A stretch of 64,000 nucleotides of DNA from Tsuneonella aeria (GCF_009827495.1 NZ_WTZA01000001.1:1302001-1366000); one strand, 5' to 3'; shown: positions 27,203-36,811, counted from the first letter of the stretch. Notes: generated by a model not told the origin, from the letters alone. Made by a program: numbers and translations.

Positions 27203-27985
27203 TTAGCGCGGCGCCATGCGGATGGCCCCGTCGAGCCGCACGTCCTCGCCGTTGAAATAGCCGCATTCGATCATGGTCATGGCCAGCATCGCGTATTCTT
27301 CGGCATTGCCGAGGCGCTTGGGGAACGGGACAGAGGCGGCCAGGGCGTCCTTCACCGCCTGCGGAGCGGCGTTCATCAGCGGGGTGTTGAAGATGCCCGG
27401 CAGGATGGTGTTCACGCGGATGCCTTCGCTCATCAGGTCGCGCGCGATGGGGAGCGTCATGCCGACGACGCCGCCCTTCGATGCCGAATAGGCCGCCTGG
27501 CCGATCTGGCCGTCTTCCGCCGCCACGCTGGCGGTATTCACGATCGCGCCCCGCTCGCCGTCTTCCATTGGATCGAGGGTCAGCATCCCGGCGGCCGACT
27601 TGGCGATGCAGCGGAACGTGCCGACCAGGTTGATCTGGATAATCCAGTTGAAGGCATCGAGCGGGAAGTGCTTGATGCTGCCGTCGGTCTTGCTGCGGCT
27701 GGCGGTCTTGATCGCGTTGCCGGTGCCGGCGCAGTTCACCAGGATGCGTTCCTGGCCGTGGGCGGCGCGGGCCTTCTCGAACCCGGCGTCGACCGAGCCA
27801 TCGTCGGTCACGTTGACCTCGCAGAACACACCGCCGATTTCCTTGGCGATCGCCTCGCCCTTTTCCGCCTGGAGGTCGAAAATGGCGACTTTGGCGCCCC
27901 GGGCGGCAAGCGCCCGTGCGGTGGCCGCGCCGAGGCCCGATGCGCCCCCGGTGACGACGGCTGCGGTGTTGGAATCGACTTTCAT
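27203..27985 (-). CDS. Short-chain dehydrogenase, 3-hydroxyacyl-CoA dehydrogenase (HSD17B10-like)
   Basis: 260 residues. SDR fold with the NAD motif TGGASGLGAATARAL (residues 12-26), the acidic FDLQAEKG that selects NAD, NCAG, and the catalytic Ser/Tyr/Lys set in NTASVAAEDGQIGQAAYSASKGG. The segment LVGTFRCIAKSAAGML and the LPGIFNTPLMNAAPQAVKDALAAS-type region match the type II 3-hydroxyacyl-CoA / 2-methyl-3-hydroxybutyryl-CoA dehydrogenases. With the neighbouring thiolase it would complete beta-oxidation or isoleucine breakdown. Confidence 0.9.
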   Translation of the reverse strand: MKVDSNTAAVVTGGASGLGAATARALAARGAKVAIFDLQAEKGEAIAKEIGGVFCEVNVTDDGSVDAGFEKARAAHGQERILVNCAGTGNAIKTASRSKTDGSIKHFPLDAFNWIIQINLVGTFRCIAKSAAGMLTLDPMEDGERGAIVNTASVAAEDGQIGQAAYSASKGGVVGMTLPIARDLMSEGIRVNTILPGIFNTPLMNAAPQAVKDALAASVPFPKRLGNAEEYAMLAMTMIECGYFNGEDVRLDGAIRMAPR

Positions 27986-28064
27986 TTCATTCTCCCGAAC
28001 TGGATGGACATTGCCCCGCGGCCTGCCGAAAGCATGACATGGCCGGGGGCGGAACTGGATTGTT

Positions 28065-29237
28065 TCAGACGGCTTCGACGATCGTCACGTTGGCGACCCC
28101 GCCCCCTTCGCACATTGTCTGGAGACCGTATCTGCCGCCGCGTGCGTGCAGCGCGTTGATCAAGGTCGCCATCAGCTTCGTGCCGCTGGCGCCCAGCGGG
28201 TGGCCGAGTGCGATGGCCCCGCCGTTGACGTTCAGCCGGTCCGGATCGGCATCGGTGTGCTTCAGCCAAGCCATCGGCACGCTCGCGAATGCTTCGTTCA
28301 CTTCGTAAAGATCGATGTCGCCGATCTTCAGCCCGGCGCGGGCCAGCGCCTTGTCGGTGGCGAACAGCGGTTCTTCCAGCATGATCACCGGGTCGCCCGC
28401 GGTCACCGTCAGCGTATGGATACGGGCCCGGGGGGTGAGGCCGAGTTCCTTCAGCGCGGTTTCCGACACGATCAGCGCCGCGCTCGAACCGTCGCAAATC
28501 TGGCTGGATGTTGCGGCGGACAGCCGCCCCCCGTCCTGCAGCAGCTTGACCCCGGCGATGCCTTCGAGCGTCGCGTCGAAGCGGATGCCTTCGTCTACCG
28601 TATGCTGCGCCTCACCCTCCGGCGTGTCGATGGTGACGGGCACGATCTCGCGCGCGAAGGCGCCGCTTTCGGTCGCCCGGATCGCTTTTCGGTGGCTGTC
28701 GAACGCGAACCGGTCGAGATCGTCCTTCGAAAAACCGTGCTTCTGCGCAATCATTTCGGCGCCGCTGAACTGCGACCACATCACGCCCGGGAACTTCTCC
28801 TCCAGCCCCGGCGATTTGTAGTGACCCATGCCTTCCTTCATGTGGAAGGTGGCGTTGGTGCCCATCGGCACCCGTGTCATGCTCTCGACACCGGCGGCGA
28901 TCACCGCATCCTGCGTTCCGCTCATCACCGCCTGGGCGGCGAACTGGATCGCCTGCTGGCTCGACCCGCATTGCCGGTCGATCGTCACCGCAGGCGTGGA
29001 TTGCGGCAAGGTTCGGCTGGCAAGCACCGCGTTGCGCCCGACCTGCATCGCCTGTTCGCCCGCCTGGGTGACGCAGCCCATGACGACGTCGTCGATCCGC
29101 GCCGGATCGATGCCCGTGCGTTCCACCAGCGCGTCGAGCGAGGCCGCGGCGAGGTCAACCGGGTGGACCCCGGCGAGCCTGCCCCCGCGGCGGCCCCCCG
29201 CCGTGCGAACGGCATCGACGATATAGGCTGTCGGCAT
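28065..29237 (-). CDS. Acetyl-CoA C-acyltransferase (thiolase)
   Basis: 390 residues from ATG 29235-29237 (MPTAYIVDAVRT), the normal thiolase length and N-terminus. It cleaves 3-ketoacyl-CoA with CoA. The active-site Cys lies in TIDRQCGSSQQAIQF (near residue 89), the His in NVNGGAIALGHPLGASG and the second Cys in QTMCEGGGVANVTI at the C-terminus. EVNEAFA is also present. A degradative role is inferred from the adjacent dehydrogenase and crotonase; the gene is transcribed toward them. Confidence 0.94.
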   Translation of the reverse strand: MPTAYIVDAVRTAGGRRGGRLAGVHPVDLAAASLDALVERTGIDPARIDDVVMGCVTQAGEQAMQVGRNAVLASRTLPQSTPAVTIDRQCGSSQQAIQFAAQAVMSGTQDAVIAAGVESMTRVPMGTNATFHMKEGMGHYKSPGLEEKFPGVMWSQFSGAEMIAQKHGFSKDDLDRFAFDSHRKAIRATESGAFAREIVPVTIDTPEGEAQHTVDEGIRFDATLEGIAGVKLLQDGGRLSAATSSQICDGSSAALIVSETALKELGLTPRARIHTLTVTAGDPVIMLEEPLFATDKALARAGLKIGDIDLYEVNEAFASVPMAWLKHTDADPDRLNVNGGAIALGHPLGASGTKLMATLINALHARGGRYGLQTMCEGGGVANVTIVEAV

Positions 29238-29364
29238 CCTGCAATCTCCGTAGCGATTTGCCACCGGCCTATGGAAACCTGGCCGCAGGTCAAGCCTGCG
29301 CGGCATCGCTTGCCAGGACAATCCCCAATCGCCAAAGATGCTCTGCCACCCTTTCGGCGAGGCC

Positions 29365-30105
29365 ATGAAGAAGCTTTTCGAATTGAACCCGTCGATCGAC
29401 AGGGCGGCGTGCGCAGCACGCTTTGCCGAGCGCTCTCGGGTGCAGGTGCGCGACGTGCTCACCGACGAAACCGCACGCGAAGTGGCCGATATCCTGCGCC
29501 GCGGGACGGCATGGGGCCTTGCGACGCGCGCCGGGGACGGTGCCGACAGCCCGCCGCTGGCCATTCGCGCCGCGGAGATGCGCACCCAGGCGGGGGCGGA
29601 GCGCGCCAATGCCGCCGCAATGGCCGCGCACCAGGCGTCGGCGCGCGGCGACTATGCGTTCCGCTTCGCGCATTACCCGATGGTCGACGCCCTGCAGCAG
29701 GGATGGGATTCCGACGGCCCGCACGAGCTGCTGCTGGAATACCTCAACGCGCCTGAATTCCTCGATCTTGTCCGCGCCGTTACCGGGATCGGCGAGCTTG
29801 TGAAGGCGGACGGGCAGGCAACGCTCTACGCACCGAACCATTACCTGGGACGCCATGTCGACAGCCACGTGGCCGAAGGCTGGCGGATCGCATATGTCCT
29901 GAACTTCGCGCAGGACGATTGGCACCCGGACTGGGGCGGCTACCTGCTGTTCCTCGACGAGGATGGCGATGTCGTCGAAGGCTTCCGGCCCCGGTTCAAC
30001 GCGCTCAACCTGTTCGCGGTGCCGCAGCCGCACCTCGTTTCATACGTGCCGCCGTTCGCGCCGGCCGGACGGCTCGCGATCACCGGCTGGCTGCGCGACC
30101 GGTGA
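29365..30105 (+). CDS. Fe(II)/2-oxoglutarate-dependent oxygenase (prolyl-hydroxylase-like)
   Basis: 246 residues from ATG 29365 (MKKLFELNPS); an ATG at 29338 would add nine residues. The double-stranded beta-helix core is clear: H164-x-D166 (LGRHVDSH) and H223 (PQPHLVSYV) form the iron triad and R236 (GRLAITGW) would bind 2-oxoglutarate, with WGGYLLFLDEDGDV between them. This is the pattern of EGL-9/Ofd1-type protein hydroxylases, so a protein target is likely but unproved. The stop overlaps the GTG start of the TPR gene (GTGA), and that gene overlaps the methyltransferase, so the three are one unit. Confidence 0.85.
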   Translation: MKKLFELNPSIDRAACAARFAERSRVQVRDVLTDETAREVADILRRGTAWGLATRAGDGADSPPLAIRAAEMRTQAGAERANAAAMAAHQASARGDYAFRFAHYPMVDALQQGWDSDGPHELLLEYLNAPEFLDLVRAVTGIGELVKADGQATLYAPNHYLGRHVDSHVAEGWRIAYVLNFAQDDWHPDWGGYLLFLDEDGDVVEGFRPRFNALNLFAVPQPHLVSYVPPFAPAGRLAITGWLRDR

Positions 30106-31787
30106 GCAGCCTGGTCCGCGAGCGTGCTGCGAACGCGGCTGCCGCCGGAGACTATTCCGCCGCTTTTCGCCTCCTCCATGGCGCTGCCGAAGCACAGCCT
30201 GGCGACGCGGCATTGTGGAACAGCGCCGGGAACGCCGCCATGCGTGCCGGCCTGCCGGAGGACGCCGCCCGGTGCTTCGAACGCGCCGCACAAGCCGATC
30301 CGCGATCTCTGGAGTTCGCCGTCAATCGCGCAATCGCGCTCGGGAAGCTGGGCCGCGACCGGGCGGCGATCGACGTGCTCTCGTCGCATGAAGGCGCCGG
30401 TCGCCGCGACCCGCGGTATTGCTCGGTCCGTGCGGCGCGGGCACGCGCGGTGGGCGACCTGGACCAGGCGGCGCAGTGGTACGACAGGGCGCTCGCCAGC
30501 GCACCGGCACACGCCCGCGCACGCCATGGCCGTGCACGCGTGGCTCTCGAGCGATCCGAGCCCGATGCCGCCGCCCGCTTCGACCGCGCGATCGAAAGCG
30601 CCCCGGGGGATGCGGACGCATGGCTCGGCAAGGCGCAGGCCCTCGATGCCGCGGGCCGGTTCGCGGAGGCGGCGGCGCTGGTCGATGCCCTTCTCCGCCA
30701 GGCGCCGCACTGGGCGGACGCATTGCGCCTGCGCGCCTCGATCGCGCTCGCGGTGGGCGATGCCGACGTGACCGGCGCTTATCGCTGGGCGGAATTGAGC
30801 GCGCCGGGGGAGCCGGCCATCGCACTTGCCCACTGCCACGCCCTTGCCGGGCTCGATCGTCAGGGCGAGGCGGCAGACATTGCCGCCGCCGCGCGGCGGC
30901 GCTTTCCCGCCATGGCGGTTTTCGCGGTGCTCGAGGCGCGCTTTGCGCACGAGGCGGGCGATACGGCACGGGCAGGGGCGATCTGGGACAGTCTGTCGCC
31001 GGTGGATCACGACAGCCTGCTGCTCCACGCACGCCATCTGATCCGGACGGGCGATTACGCGCGGGCCGCGCAGGCCGTCGACCAGGCGCTGGCGGGCCAG
31101 CCGTGGAGCGTATCGGCCTGGGCGCTGCGCGGCTTGCTGTGGCGGCTTGCGGGCGACCCCCGAGCGGAGTGGCTTCATGCGCAGCCCGGCCTCGTCGCAA
31201 CGGTACCATTGCCCGGCGGCGGCGATCTTCTTGGCGAACTGGCGCCCGCTCTCGATGCGCTGCACGATCAGGCGGCGTTTCCGCTCAACCAGTCGCTGCG
31301 CGGCGGCACCCAGACCCGCGGCAGTCTGCTCGGACGCCACGAACCGTTGTTCGCGCGGCTGCGACAGGCGATCGTCGAAGCGCTTGAGCAATACCGCGCC
31401 GCCCTCCCGGCGGAAGACCTGGAACACCCCCTGCTTCGCCACCGCAGCCGGGCTTGGCAACTGGCAGGGTCGTGGTCCGTGCGCCTTCGCGGGGGCAGCG
31501 GCGATCGGCACATCTCCCACATTCACCCGGAAGGCATCGTCTCCTCGGCGCTTTACGTCGATCTTCCAACGGAGATTGGGGACCAGGCGCAGGACGGCTG
31601 GCTGGAAATCGGCCGCCCGCCCGGCGATCTCGGCATCGACCTGCCGCCAATCGCGGCCATCCGCCCACAGGTCGGCATGCTAGCGCTGTTCCCCAGCACG
31701 CTGTTCCACGGCACGCGGCCCTTCGGCCGGGGCACCCGGATGACGGTCGCGTTCGATGTCGCCCCCGCGACCGGCGGCGCCGCATGA
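30102..31787 (+). CDS. TPR protein with C-terminal 2OG-Fe(II) oxygenase domain
   Basis: 561 residues from GTG 30102, overlapping the previous stop. Residues 1 to about 370 are TPR-like helical repeats (for example WNSAGNAAMRAGLPEDAARC, RFDRAIESAPGDADAWLG). The last 170 residues resemble the putative 2OG-Fe(II) oxygenase family, with a His cluster H470/H473/H475 (HISHIHPEG) as proximal ligands and H536 in FPSTLFHGTRPF as the distal one. TPRs usually hold a protein or peptide partner, so this may be a modifying enzyme with a docking arm. The function is unknown; its fixed pairing with another oxygenase and a methyltransferase suggests one pathway. Confidence 0.85.
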   Translation: MSSLVRERAANAAAAGDYSAAFRLLHGAAEAQPGDAALWNSAGNAAMRAGLPEDAARCFERAAQADPRSLEFAVNRAIALGKLGRDRAAIDVLSSHEGAGRRDPRYCSVRAARARAVGDLDQAAQWYDRALASAPAHARARHGRARVALERSEPDAAARFDRAIESAPGDADAWLGKAQALDAAGRFAEAAALVDALLRQAPHWADALRLRASIALAVGDADVTGAYRWAELSAPGEPAIALAHCHALAGLDRQGEAADIAAAARRRFPAMAVFAVLEARFAHEAGDTARAGAIWDSLSPVDHDSLLLHARHLIRTGDYARAAQAVDQALAGQPWSVSAWALRGLLWRLAGDPRAEWLHAQPGLVATVPLPGGGDLLGELAPALDALHDQAAFPLNQSLRGGTQTRGSLLGRHEPLFARLRQAIVEALEQYRAALPAEDLEHPLLRHRSRAWQLAGSWSVRLRGGSGDRHISHIHPEGIVSSALYVDLPTEIGDQAQDGWLEIGRPPGDLGIDLPPIAAIRPQVGMLALFPSTLFHGTRPFGRGTRMTVAFDVAPATGGAA

Positions 31788-32704
31788 CGGAGGGGCCCCG
31801 GGCGAACGCCTGGCAAGCGTTCTGGCGCGATCGGCCCGCCGGCGGCCGAAACCCGGGCTGCCTGCCGCATGACGGCGGCGCACTCGCAACCTTGCAGCGC
31901 ACCGCGTGGCACGGCTTCGCCGCGGCGCTGCCCGCGAACGCACGAACGCTCGATATCGGCACCGGCGACGGACGGGTGATGCACTGGATGCGCGAAGTGC
32001 GCGGAGACCTCGATTGCCAGGGCATCGACCTGTCGCCGACCCTGCCCCCCGCCCCGCCCGGCACCGTGTCGACAGGCGGCATCGCGATGGAGCACCTGCC
32101 ATTTCCGGCGGCGCATTTCGATGCCGTCACCAGCCAGTTCGCGCTTGAATACGGCGATCTGCCGGTCGCGTTCGCGCAAGTCGCCCGCGTGCTCCGCCCC
32201 GGCGGATCGGTCGGCATGCTTACGCACCGGGCGGACGGCCCGCTGCTGCAGCACAACCTCGCTCGCAAAGGCGCGATTGCCTGGGCGATCGAGGCGAAGG
32301 CCTTGCCCGAGGCGGCGCGGCTGAGCCTGCGTGCGCTGCCCCCGCACGCCGGCGCGATACCATCGGCGTTCGGTGATGCGGTGGCCGAGGCGGAAGCCTC
32401 GTTCGGAAAGCAGTCGCCTGCGTTCGAGATTGCCGAAGCGATCAGGCAGGCGCTCGCCCGGACCGCCAGTGATGGGGCGGACGCCGCGCGCGGAATGATC
32501 GATAGAATCGAAGCGCTCGCCATCGGCGAAAGCGGCCGGATCGCGGCGCTGGAACAGGCGTGCCGCGCCATCGCGGACGAAGACGCCTTGCGCGAGACGC
32601 TGAGACGGGTGGGGCTGGAGCAGGTCGCGGCCCGGCCGCTGTCCGTCGCGCCTGGTGACGGATCGTTCGCGGATTTCCGCCACCTCGTCAGCCGTCGCGG
32701 GTAA
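31784..32704 (+). CDS. Class I SAM-dependent methyltransferase
   Basis: 306 residues from ATG 31784, overlapping the TPR gene stop (ATGA). Motif I is DIGTGDG (57-63), followed by the acidic CQGIDLSPT, MEHLPFPAAHFDAVTSQFAL (motif IV region) and RVLRPGGSVGMLTH. The C-terminal 130 residues are helical and not shared with the simplest family members. The overall shape recalls BioC/UbiE-like small-molecule methyltransferases, but the substrate cannot be read from sequence. It is the last gene of the three-gene unit and converges on a TonB receptor gene. Confidence 0.85.
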   Translation: MTEGPRANAWQAFWRDRPAGGRNPGCLPHDGGALATLQRTAWHGFAAALPANARTLDIGTGDGRVMHWMREVRGDLDCQGIDLSPTLPPAPPGTVSTGGIAMEHLPFPAAHFDAVTSQFALEYGDLPVAFAQVARVLRPGGSVGMLTHRADGPLLQHNLARKGAIAWAIEAKALPEAARLSLRALPPHAGAIPSAFGDAVAEAEASFGKQSPAFEIAEAIRQALARTASDGADAARGMIDRIEALAIGESGRIAALEQACRAIADEDALRETLRRVGLEQVAARPLSVAPGDGSFADFRHLVSRRG

Positions 32705-32750
32705 ACCATCCCGGGCACGCACGTCCCGGCGCCCGCTTGCGATCAATAGA

Positions 32751-32780
32751 AAAAGGGCGGCGTCCTTTCGAACGCCGCCC
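32751..32780 (-). terminator. Intrinsic terminator of the first TonB receptor gene
   Basis: GGGCGGCGT (32755-32763) and ACGCCGCCC (32772-32780) make a perfect 9-bp stem with an 8-base loop. Read on the minus strand the stem is followed by TTTTT (32750-32754), about 25 bases beyond the receptor stop. On the plus strand no T tract follows, so it serves the minus strand. Confidence 0.85.
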
Positions 32781-32803
32781 CAATTCTCAAACGCTGAAGT
32801 CGA

Positions 32804-35782
32804 TCAGAACTTCAGGCTGGCCGAGACGAAGTAGTCGCGGCCGAGCACGTCGTACACACCCGGGTAGGTGTTCGCCTGCTCCTGGTTGTCGCCGATCACC
32901 TGCGGCTTCTTGTCGAAGATGTTGTTCACACCCATCGACAGGCTGAGCTGTTCCGTGATGTCGAAGCCAAGGGCGAGGTCGAAGACGTTGTATGCCTTCA
33001 GCTCCTCGACGACGTAGTCCGTCGAGTCATCGTCGTCACGCACCTTGCCCAGGTGACGCCAGCGGATGCTGGTGGTCAGCGGACCGTCGATCCAGCTCAG
33101 GCGGCTGCTCCACTTCCACTTCGGCTGCGGGTTGCCGCAGACGAGCTGGCCGAAGCGACCGGCGCATTCGTCGAACGCATCCAGATCCTGCACCGCGTAG
33201 AACTTGAAGGTGTCGGTGTAGGTGCCGAGGAAGAAGAAGTTCAGCTTCGACGATTCATCGAACAGACCCATGTTCAGCGGCAGGCTGTAATCGACCTGGA
33301 AGTCGACACCCGCCGTTTCGACCTTCGCCACGTTGGCGTTGCCGATGAGGGGCAGGAAGCCGCTGTCGCCGATCTGGCCGTTGGCCGGGTTACGACCCGT
33401 CGCAAAGGCCTGGCAGTAGGCGCTGTTGATGTCCTGAATGACGTTGTAGCACAGGTTCAGCGCGCCGTTCAGACCACCACCCAGGGTCGAGATGTAGTTC
33501 TCGACCTTGATGTTGAAGTAGTCGACCGCGATGTTGAGGCGCGGGATGAACGACGGACGGAAGACCACACCGGCGGTGTAGGTGTCGGAGGTTTCTTCCT
33601 CGAGGTCCGGGTTGCCGCCGAACAGACCCTGGATCTGGGTTGCAGGCTGCAGGCCCGCGGTGCCCACGAGACCGGCGGGAACGCCCGTCTGGATGCAGAG
33701 GTCACGCACGGTGGCGTCGGTCGCCGCCGAAGCGAGCGCGCACGGATCGGTCGCCCCCGGGAAGCCGTTCGACTGGCCGCCGAACAGTTCGCCCACGTTG
33801 GGTGCGCGCACCGCACGCTGGTACTGGCCACGGAAGGTGAGGTCCGCGAACGGAGCCCATTCGGCGCCGCCAGCATAGGTCCAGGTGCCACCTACCGCTT
33901 CGAGCGAGTAGTCGGAGTAACGGGCCGCGCCGTTGAGCTCCAGGCGGTGGAAGAACGGACGATCGGCGATCAGCGGAACGCGAACTTCGCCGAACACTTC
34001 CTTCACGCTGTAGCTGCCCGCGGTCGGATCGCCGGCGTTGAAGCCGACCACGTCACCCGACGACAGCGCCGTGTCCGGGATGAACTCTGCGCCGACCTTG
34101 CGGTATTCGGCGCCGATCGCGAGACCGATGGCATCGCCGCCCCAGCCGAAGCTGCCGAGCGTGCCCGAAAGCGAGGCCGAAGCGACCTGCAGCGTCGAGA
34201 CTTCGCCGTTCTGGGCGAGGATCGAGATGCCATCGACGTCTGCCTGGCTGAGCGTGCCGGCGCCGAACACGTTGATGTCGCCGTTCTCGACAGCCCGGCG
34301 GTAAGCCGACTGCGAGATGTTGCCGGACTGGATCTGCGCGTTCCGGGTACGGGCGTAGCTGTAGTACGCTTCGTAGTTCCAGTTCGCGAAGGCCGGGCCG
34401 CGGACACCGGCGAGGACGCGGAATGCGTTACGCTCGTCGAGCGCGTTGCGGGCGCCGGTTTCGAGGATGCGGCGGCTGATGCCGAGCTGCACGATACCGG
34501 GGTCCTGGGCGTTGAGGCCACCGGCCTGCGGGCCGAACAGCGGGGCAAGGCCGGCTGCGGCGCGCGCCGCGTTGATCGCCGTTTCGTTGGCGTCGATCTG
34601 CTGCAGGGCAGCGAAATCAGCGGCCGAGAGATACGGCTGCACCGCGGCGAGGTTCACGTTGAACGTGCCGCCGACCGGGGTCGCGGCCAGTTCGTTGGCC
34701 ACGCGGTTGTTGACGAAGGTCGCTTCGACAAACGCGGTGACCGCGTCGGAGATCTCGTAGTGACCGTAGCCGCCGATCGTGTAGCGCTCCTGCGGAACCT
34801 GCAGGTAGTTCGCCGGGGCGTAGTTGTAGTAGTCGCCGGGAACGTCGAAGACATCCGACACGCCGGGCGAGCCGAAGTTGGCGCCGAACGCGGTGGCGTA
34901 GTTGCCGACGCCGCGAACCAGCGTGGGGGCCTGCAGCGGACCGGTGCCATCGGGATCGACCCCGACGACCGCGGTCGGGGCGACCGAGACACGGCCCTGC
35001 GGGGTCGTCGGCGAACCACCGGGCGAAAGCACGTCGCCATCGTCGCCCAGCGCGAAGCGCGAGAAATCGCGGGCGCCCTGGAACACGGCCTTGCGGTTGT
35101 AGTATTCGGCGAAGGCGGTCACGTTACCGCGGCCGTCAGACGTGTTGGCGCCGACAGCGAGGTAGCCCTGGTAGCGCGCACCGTCACCGCGATCGGTGAT
35201 CGAGTACTGGCCGCCGGCTTCCACGCCGCTGAGGTCCTGCTTCAGGCGGAAGTTGACGACGCCCGAAAGCGCGTCCGAACCGTACACGGCCGAAGCACCG
35301 CCGGTCACCACGTCGACGCTGTCGAGCAGGAACTGCGGGATCGTGTTGAGGTCGACGACCTGCGAGGTGTCGTACGAAACCCAGCGGCGGCCGTTGACCA
35401 GCACCAGGGTGCGGGCCGCGCCGATGCCGCGCAGGTTCAGGGTGGCGACGCCGCCGCCCGGGTTGTTCGAGAACGAGGTCGCGCCCGGCACGACCTGCGG
35501 CAGGGTGTTGATCACCTGCTCCACGTTCACGGCGCCGGAGAGCTTGAACTCTTCGTCCTGGACCGTGGCGAGCGGGCTGGTCGAGGTCAGGTCGCGGCGC
35601 TGAATGCGCGAGCCGGTGACGACGATCGCTTCACCGCCGGTACCGGCGTCCGCATCGATGTCGGTGCCGACCGGGTTTTCCTGCGGCTGGCTGTCGGACT
35701 GGGCGTGCGCCGGGGTCGCGATCACGAGCGAAGCCATGATCGTGCCGGCGAGCAGCGCAGCCTTGTTGTAACGGTTGGACAT
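32804..35782 (-). CDS. TonB-dependent outer-membrane receptor (1)
   Basis: 992 residues. Signal peptide to ATPAHAQ, a TonB-box-like segment [15 protein letters not shown], then the plug domain with VNVEQVINTLPQVVPGA, LNLRGIGAARTLVLVNGRRWV and SAVYGSDALSGVVNFRLK. The long beta-barrel has family-typical segments such as FADLTFRGQYQRAVRAPNVGEL and ends with the aromatic terminus FVSASLKF. It would import an unknown large substrate such as a glycan, peptide or siderophore. The substrate is not indicated by the neighbours: a three-gene oxygenase unit converges on it, and a small secreted protein gene is divergent. Confidence 0.94.
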   Translation of the reverse strand: MSNRYNKAALLAGTIMASLVIATPAHAQSDSQPQENPVGTDIDADAGTGGEAIVVTGSRIQRRDLTSTSPLATVQDEEFKLSGAVNVEQVINTLPQVVPGATSFSNNPGGGVATLNLRGIGAARTLVLVNGRRWVSYDTSQVVDLNTIPQFLLDSVDVVTGGASAVYGSDALSGVVNFRLKQDLSGVEAGGQYSITDRGDGARYQGYLAVGANTSDGRGNVTAFAEYYNRKAVFQGARDFSRFALGDDGDVLSPGGSPTTPQGRVSVAPTAVVGVDPDGTGPLQAPTLVRGVGNYATAFGANFGSPGVSDVFDVPGDYYNYAPANYLQVPQERYTIGGYGHYEISDAVTAFVEATFVNNRVANELAATPVGGTFNVNLAAVQPYLSAADFAALQQIDANETAINAARAAAGLAPLFGPQAGGLNAQDPGIVQLGISRRILETGARNALDERNAFRVLAGVRGPAFANWNYEAYYSYARTRNAQIQSGNISQSAYRRAVENGDINVFGAGTLSQADVDGISILAQNGEVSTLQVASASLSGTLGSFGWGGDAIGLAIGAEYRKVGAEFIPDTALSSGDVVGFNAGDPTAGSYSVKEVFGEVRVPLIADRPFFHRLELNGAARYSDYSLEAVGGTWTYAGGAEWAPFADLTFRGQYQRAVRAPNVGELFGGQSNGFPGATDPCALASAATDATVRDLCIQTGVPAGLVGTAGLQPATQIQGLFGGNPDLEEETSDTYTAGVVFRPSFIPRLNIAVDYFNIKVENYISTLGGGLNGALNLCYNVIQDINSAYCQAFATGRNPANGQIGDSGFLPLIGNANVAKVETAGVDFQVDYSLPLNMGLFDESSKLNFFFLGTYTDTFKFYAVQDLDAFDECAGRFGQLVCGNPQPKWKWSSRLSWIDGPLTTSIRWRHLGKVRDDDDSTDYVVEELKAYNVFDLALGFDITEQLSLSMGVNNIFDKKPQVIGDNQEQANTYPGVYDVLGRDYFVSASLKF

Positions 35783-36023
35783 TCAATTCCCCTCATGTCT
35801 TGGCGACGTGTCCTGGCGCCAATGGAAAATGCGTCATCGGGACTTCCCCCGACTGTCGGCGCCCTTAGGCCAGCGCCGCTTAGCTCCGCAACGCACTACG
35901 CATGGGGCGCGCGCACTATGAGCAGAACTGTGGCAAAGCGGTGACAGTTGGAAACATGTCCGTTTCTGTGCCAATTGAGCCGCGAACGCGCCCATCCCCG
36001 CCCTTTTTCCAGAGGTCAGCCAG

Positions 36024-36551
36024 ATGACGAGACTGCCCCTTGCCGCCGCGCCCGTGATGGCGATGGCGTTGCTTGCATCCTCTGCGTCCGCGCAAGACGC
36101 CGGCGCTTCGACCGATCACCTCGCCGCGCTTCGTGCCTGCCAGGGCCAGCAGGACCCTGCCGCGCGCCTCGCCTGCTACGACGCCGCGGTGCCGGTCGTC
36201 GTCGCGGCGACCGACAAGGGCGAGCTGCGCATCGTGGACCAGGCGGAGATCAAGCGCACCCGGCGCGGCCTGTTCGGGTTCGCCCTGCCGGACCTCGGCA
36301 TTTTCGGCGGCGACGACGATGCGCCCGACATGGAAATGCTGGAGACGACCATCACCGGCGTGCGCTACACGCAGAGCGATACCTTCCTGTTCAAGACGAA
36401 GGAAGGTGCGACCTGGCAGGTCGCGAACGCGCCCGCCCGCCTTGCCGAGGCAAAGGCCGGCGACACCGTGGTGCTGAAGAAGGCCTCGCTCGGCAGCTAC
36501 TTCATCCGCATCAACGGGCAGATCGGCGTGAAGGGCAAGCGCGTCAGCTGA
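36024..36551 (+). CDS. Small secreted protein of unknown function
   Basis: 175 residues. A signal peptide (LPLAAAPVMAMALLASSASAQ) is followed by LAALRACQGQQDPAARLACYDAA, a paired-cysteine CxxxxDxxxRLxCYD motif also known from VasI-like and other envelope proteins. The rest is beta-rich, with GLFGFALPDLGIFGGDDD and a C-terminal segment that looks like an OB or SH3-type strand set (AGDTVVLKKASLGSYFIRIN). The function is not known. It lies between two divergently oriented TonB receptors; the 241 bases upstream hold the receptor-1 promoter region but no further gene. Confidence 0.8.
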   Translation: MTRLPLAAAPVMAMALLASSASAQDAGASTDHLAALRACQGQQDPAARLACYDAAVPVVVAATDKGELRIVDQAEIKRTRRGLFGFALPDLGIFGGDDDAPDMEMLETTITGVRYTQSDTFLFKTKEGATWQVANAPARLAEAKAGDTVVLKKASLGSYFIRINGQIGVKGKRVS

Positions 36552-36811
36552 TCGGTCGCCGCACCGGACGTTTCCCTGTCTTGTCAACGCGGTAGCGCTG
36601 AGTCCGCACGCGAGGCGCCAATATGTGGCCAGAGTGTCACACTGGCGGGCGATTGCGCTACAATTCTGTGAAAGCGGTTGCCCGCCCGCGGCCGTTAGCT
36701 TCAATTGCCCCGGTCTGGCAGTAGCCGGTCGTGCGATTCATCGCGCCCGGGGCTGACAACGTCACGTACTATCACGGCCAATCCGGCCAACGGTTCAAGG
36801 GGACTACAACC

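Noticed and set aside
33053..35944. A 963-codon open frame on the plus strand opposite TonB receptor 1
   Set aside because: It lies fully antisense to a receptor with signal peptide, plug and barrel motifs; the translation is Arg/Val/Asp/Glu-rich without domains, as expected from a GC-rich shadow frame.
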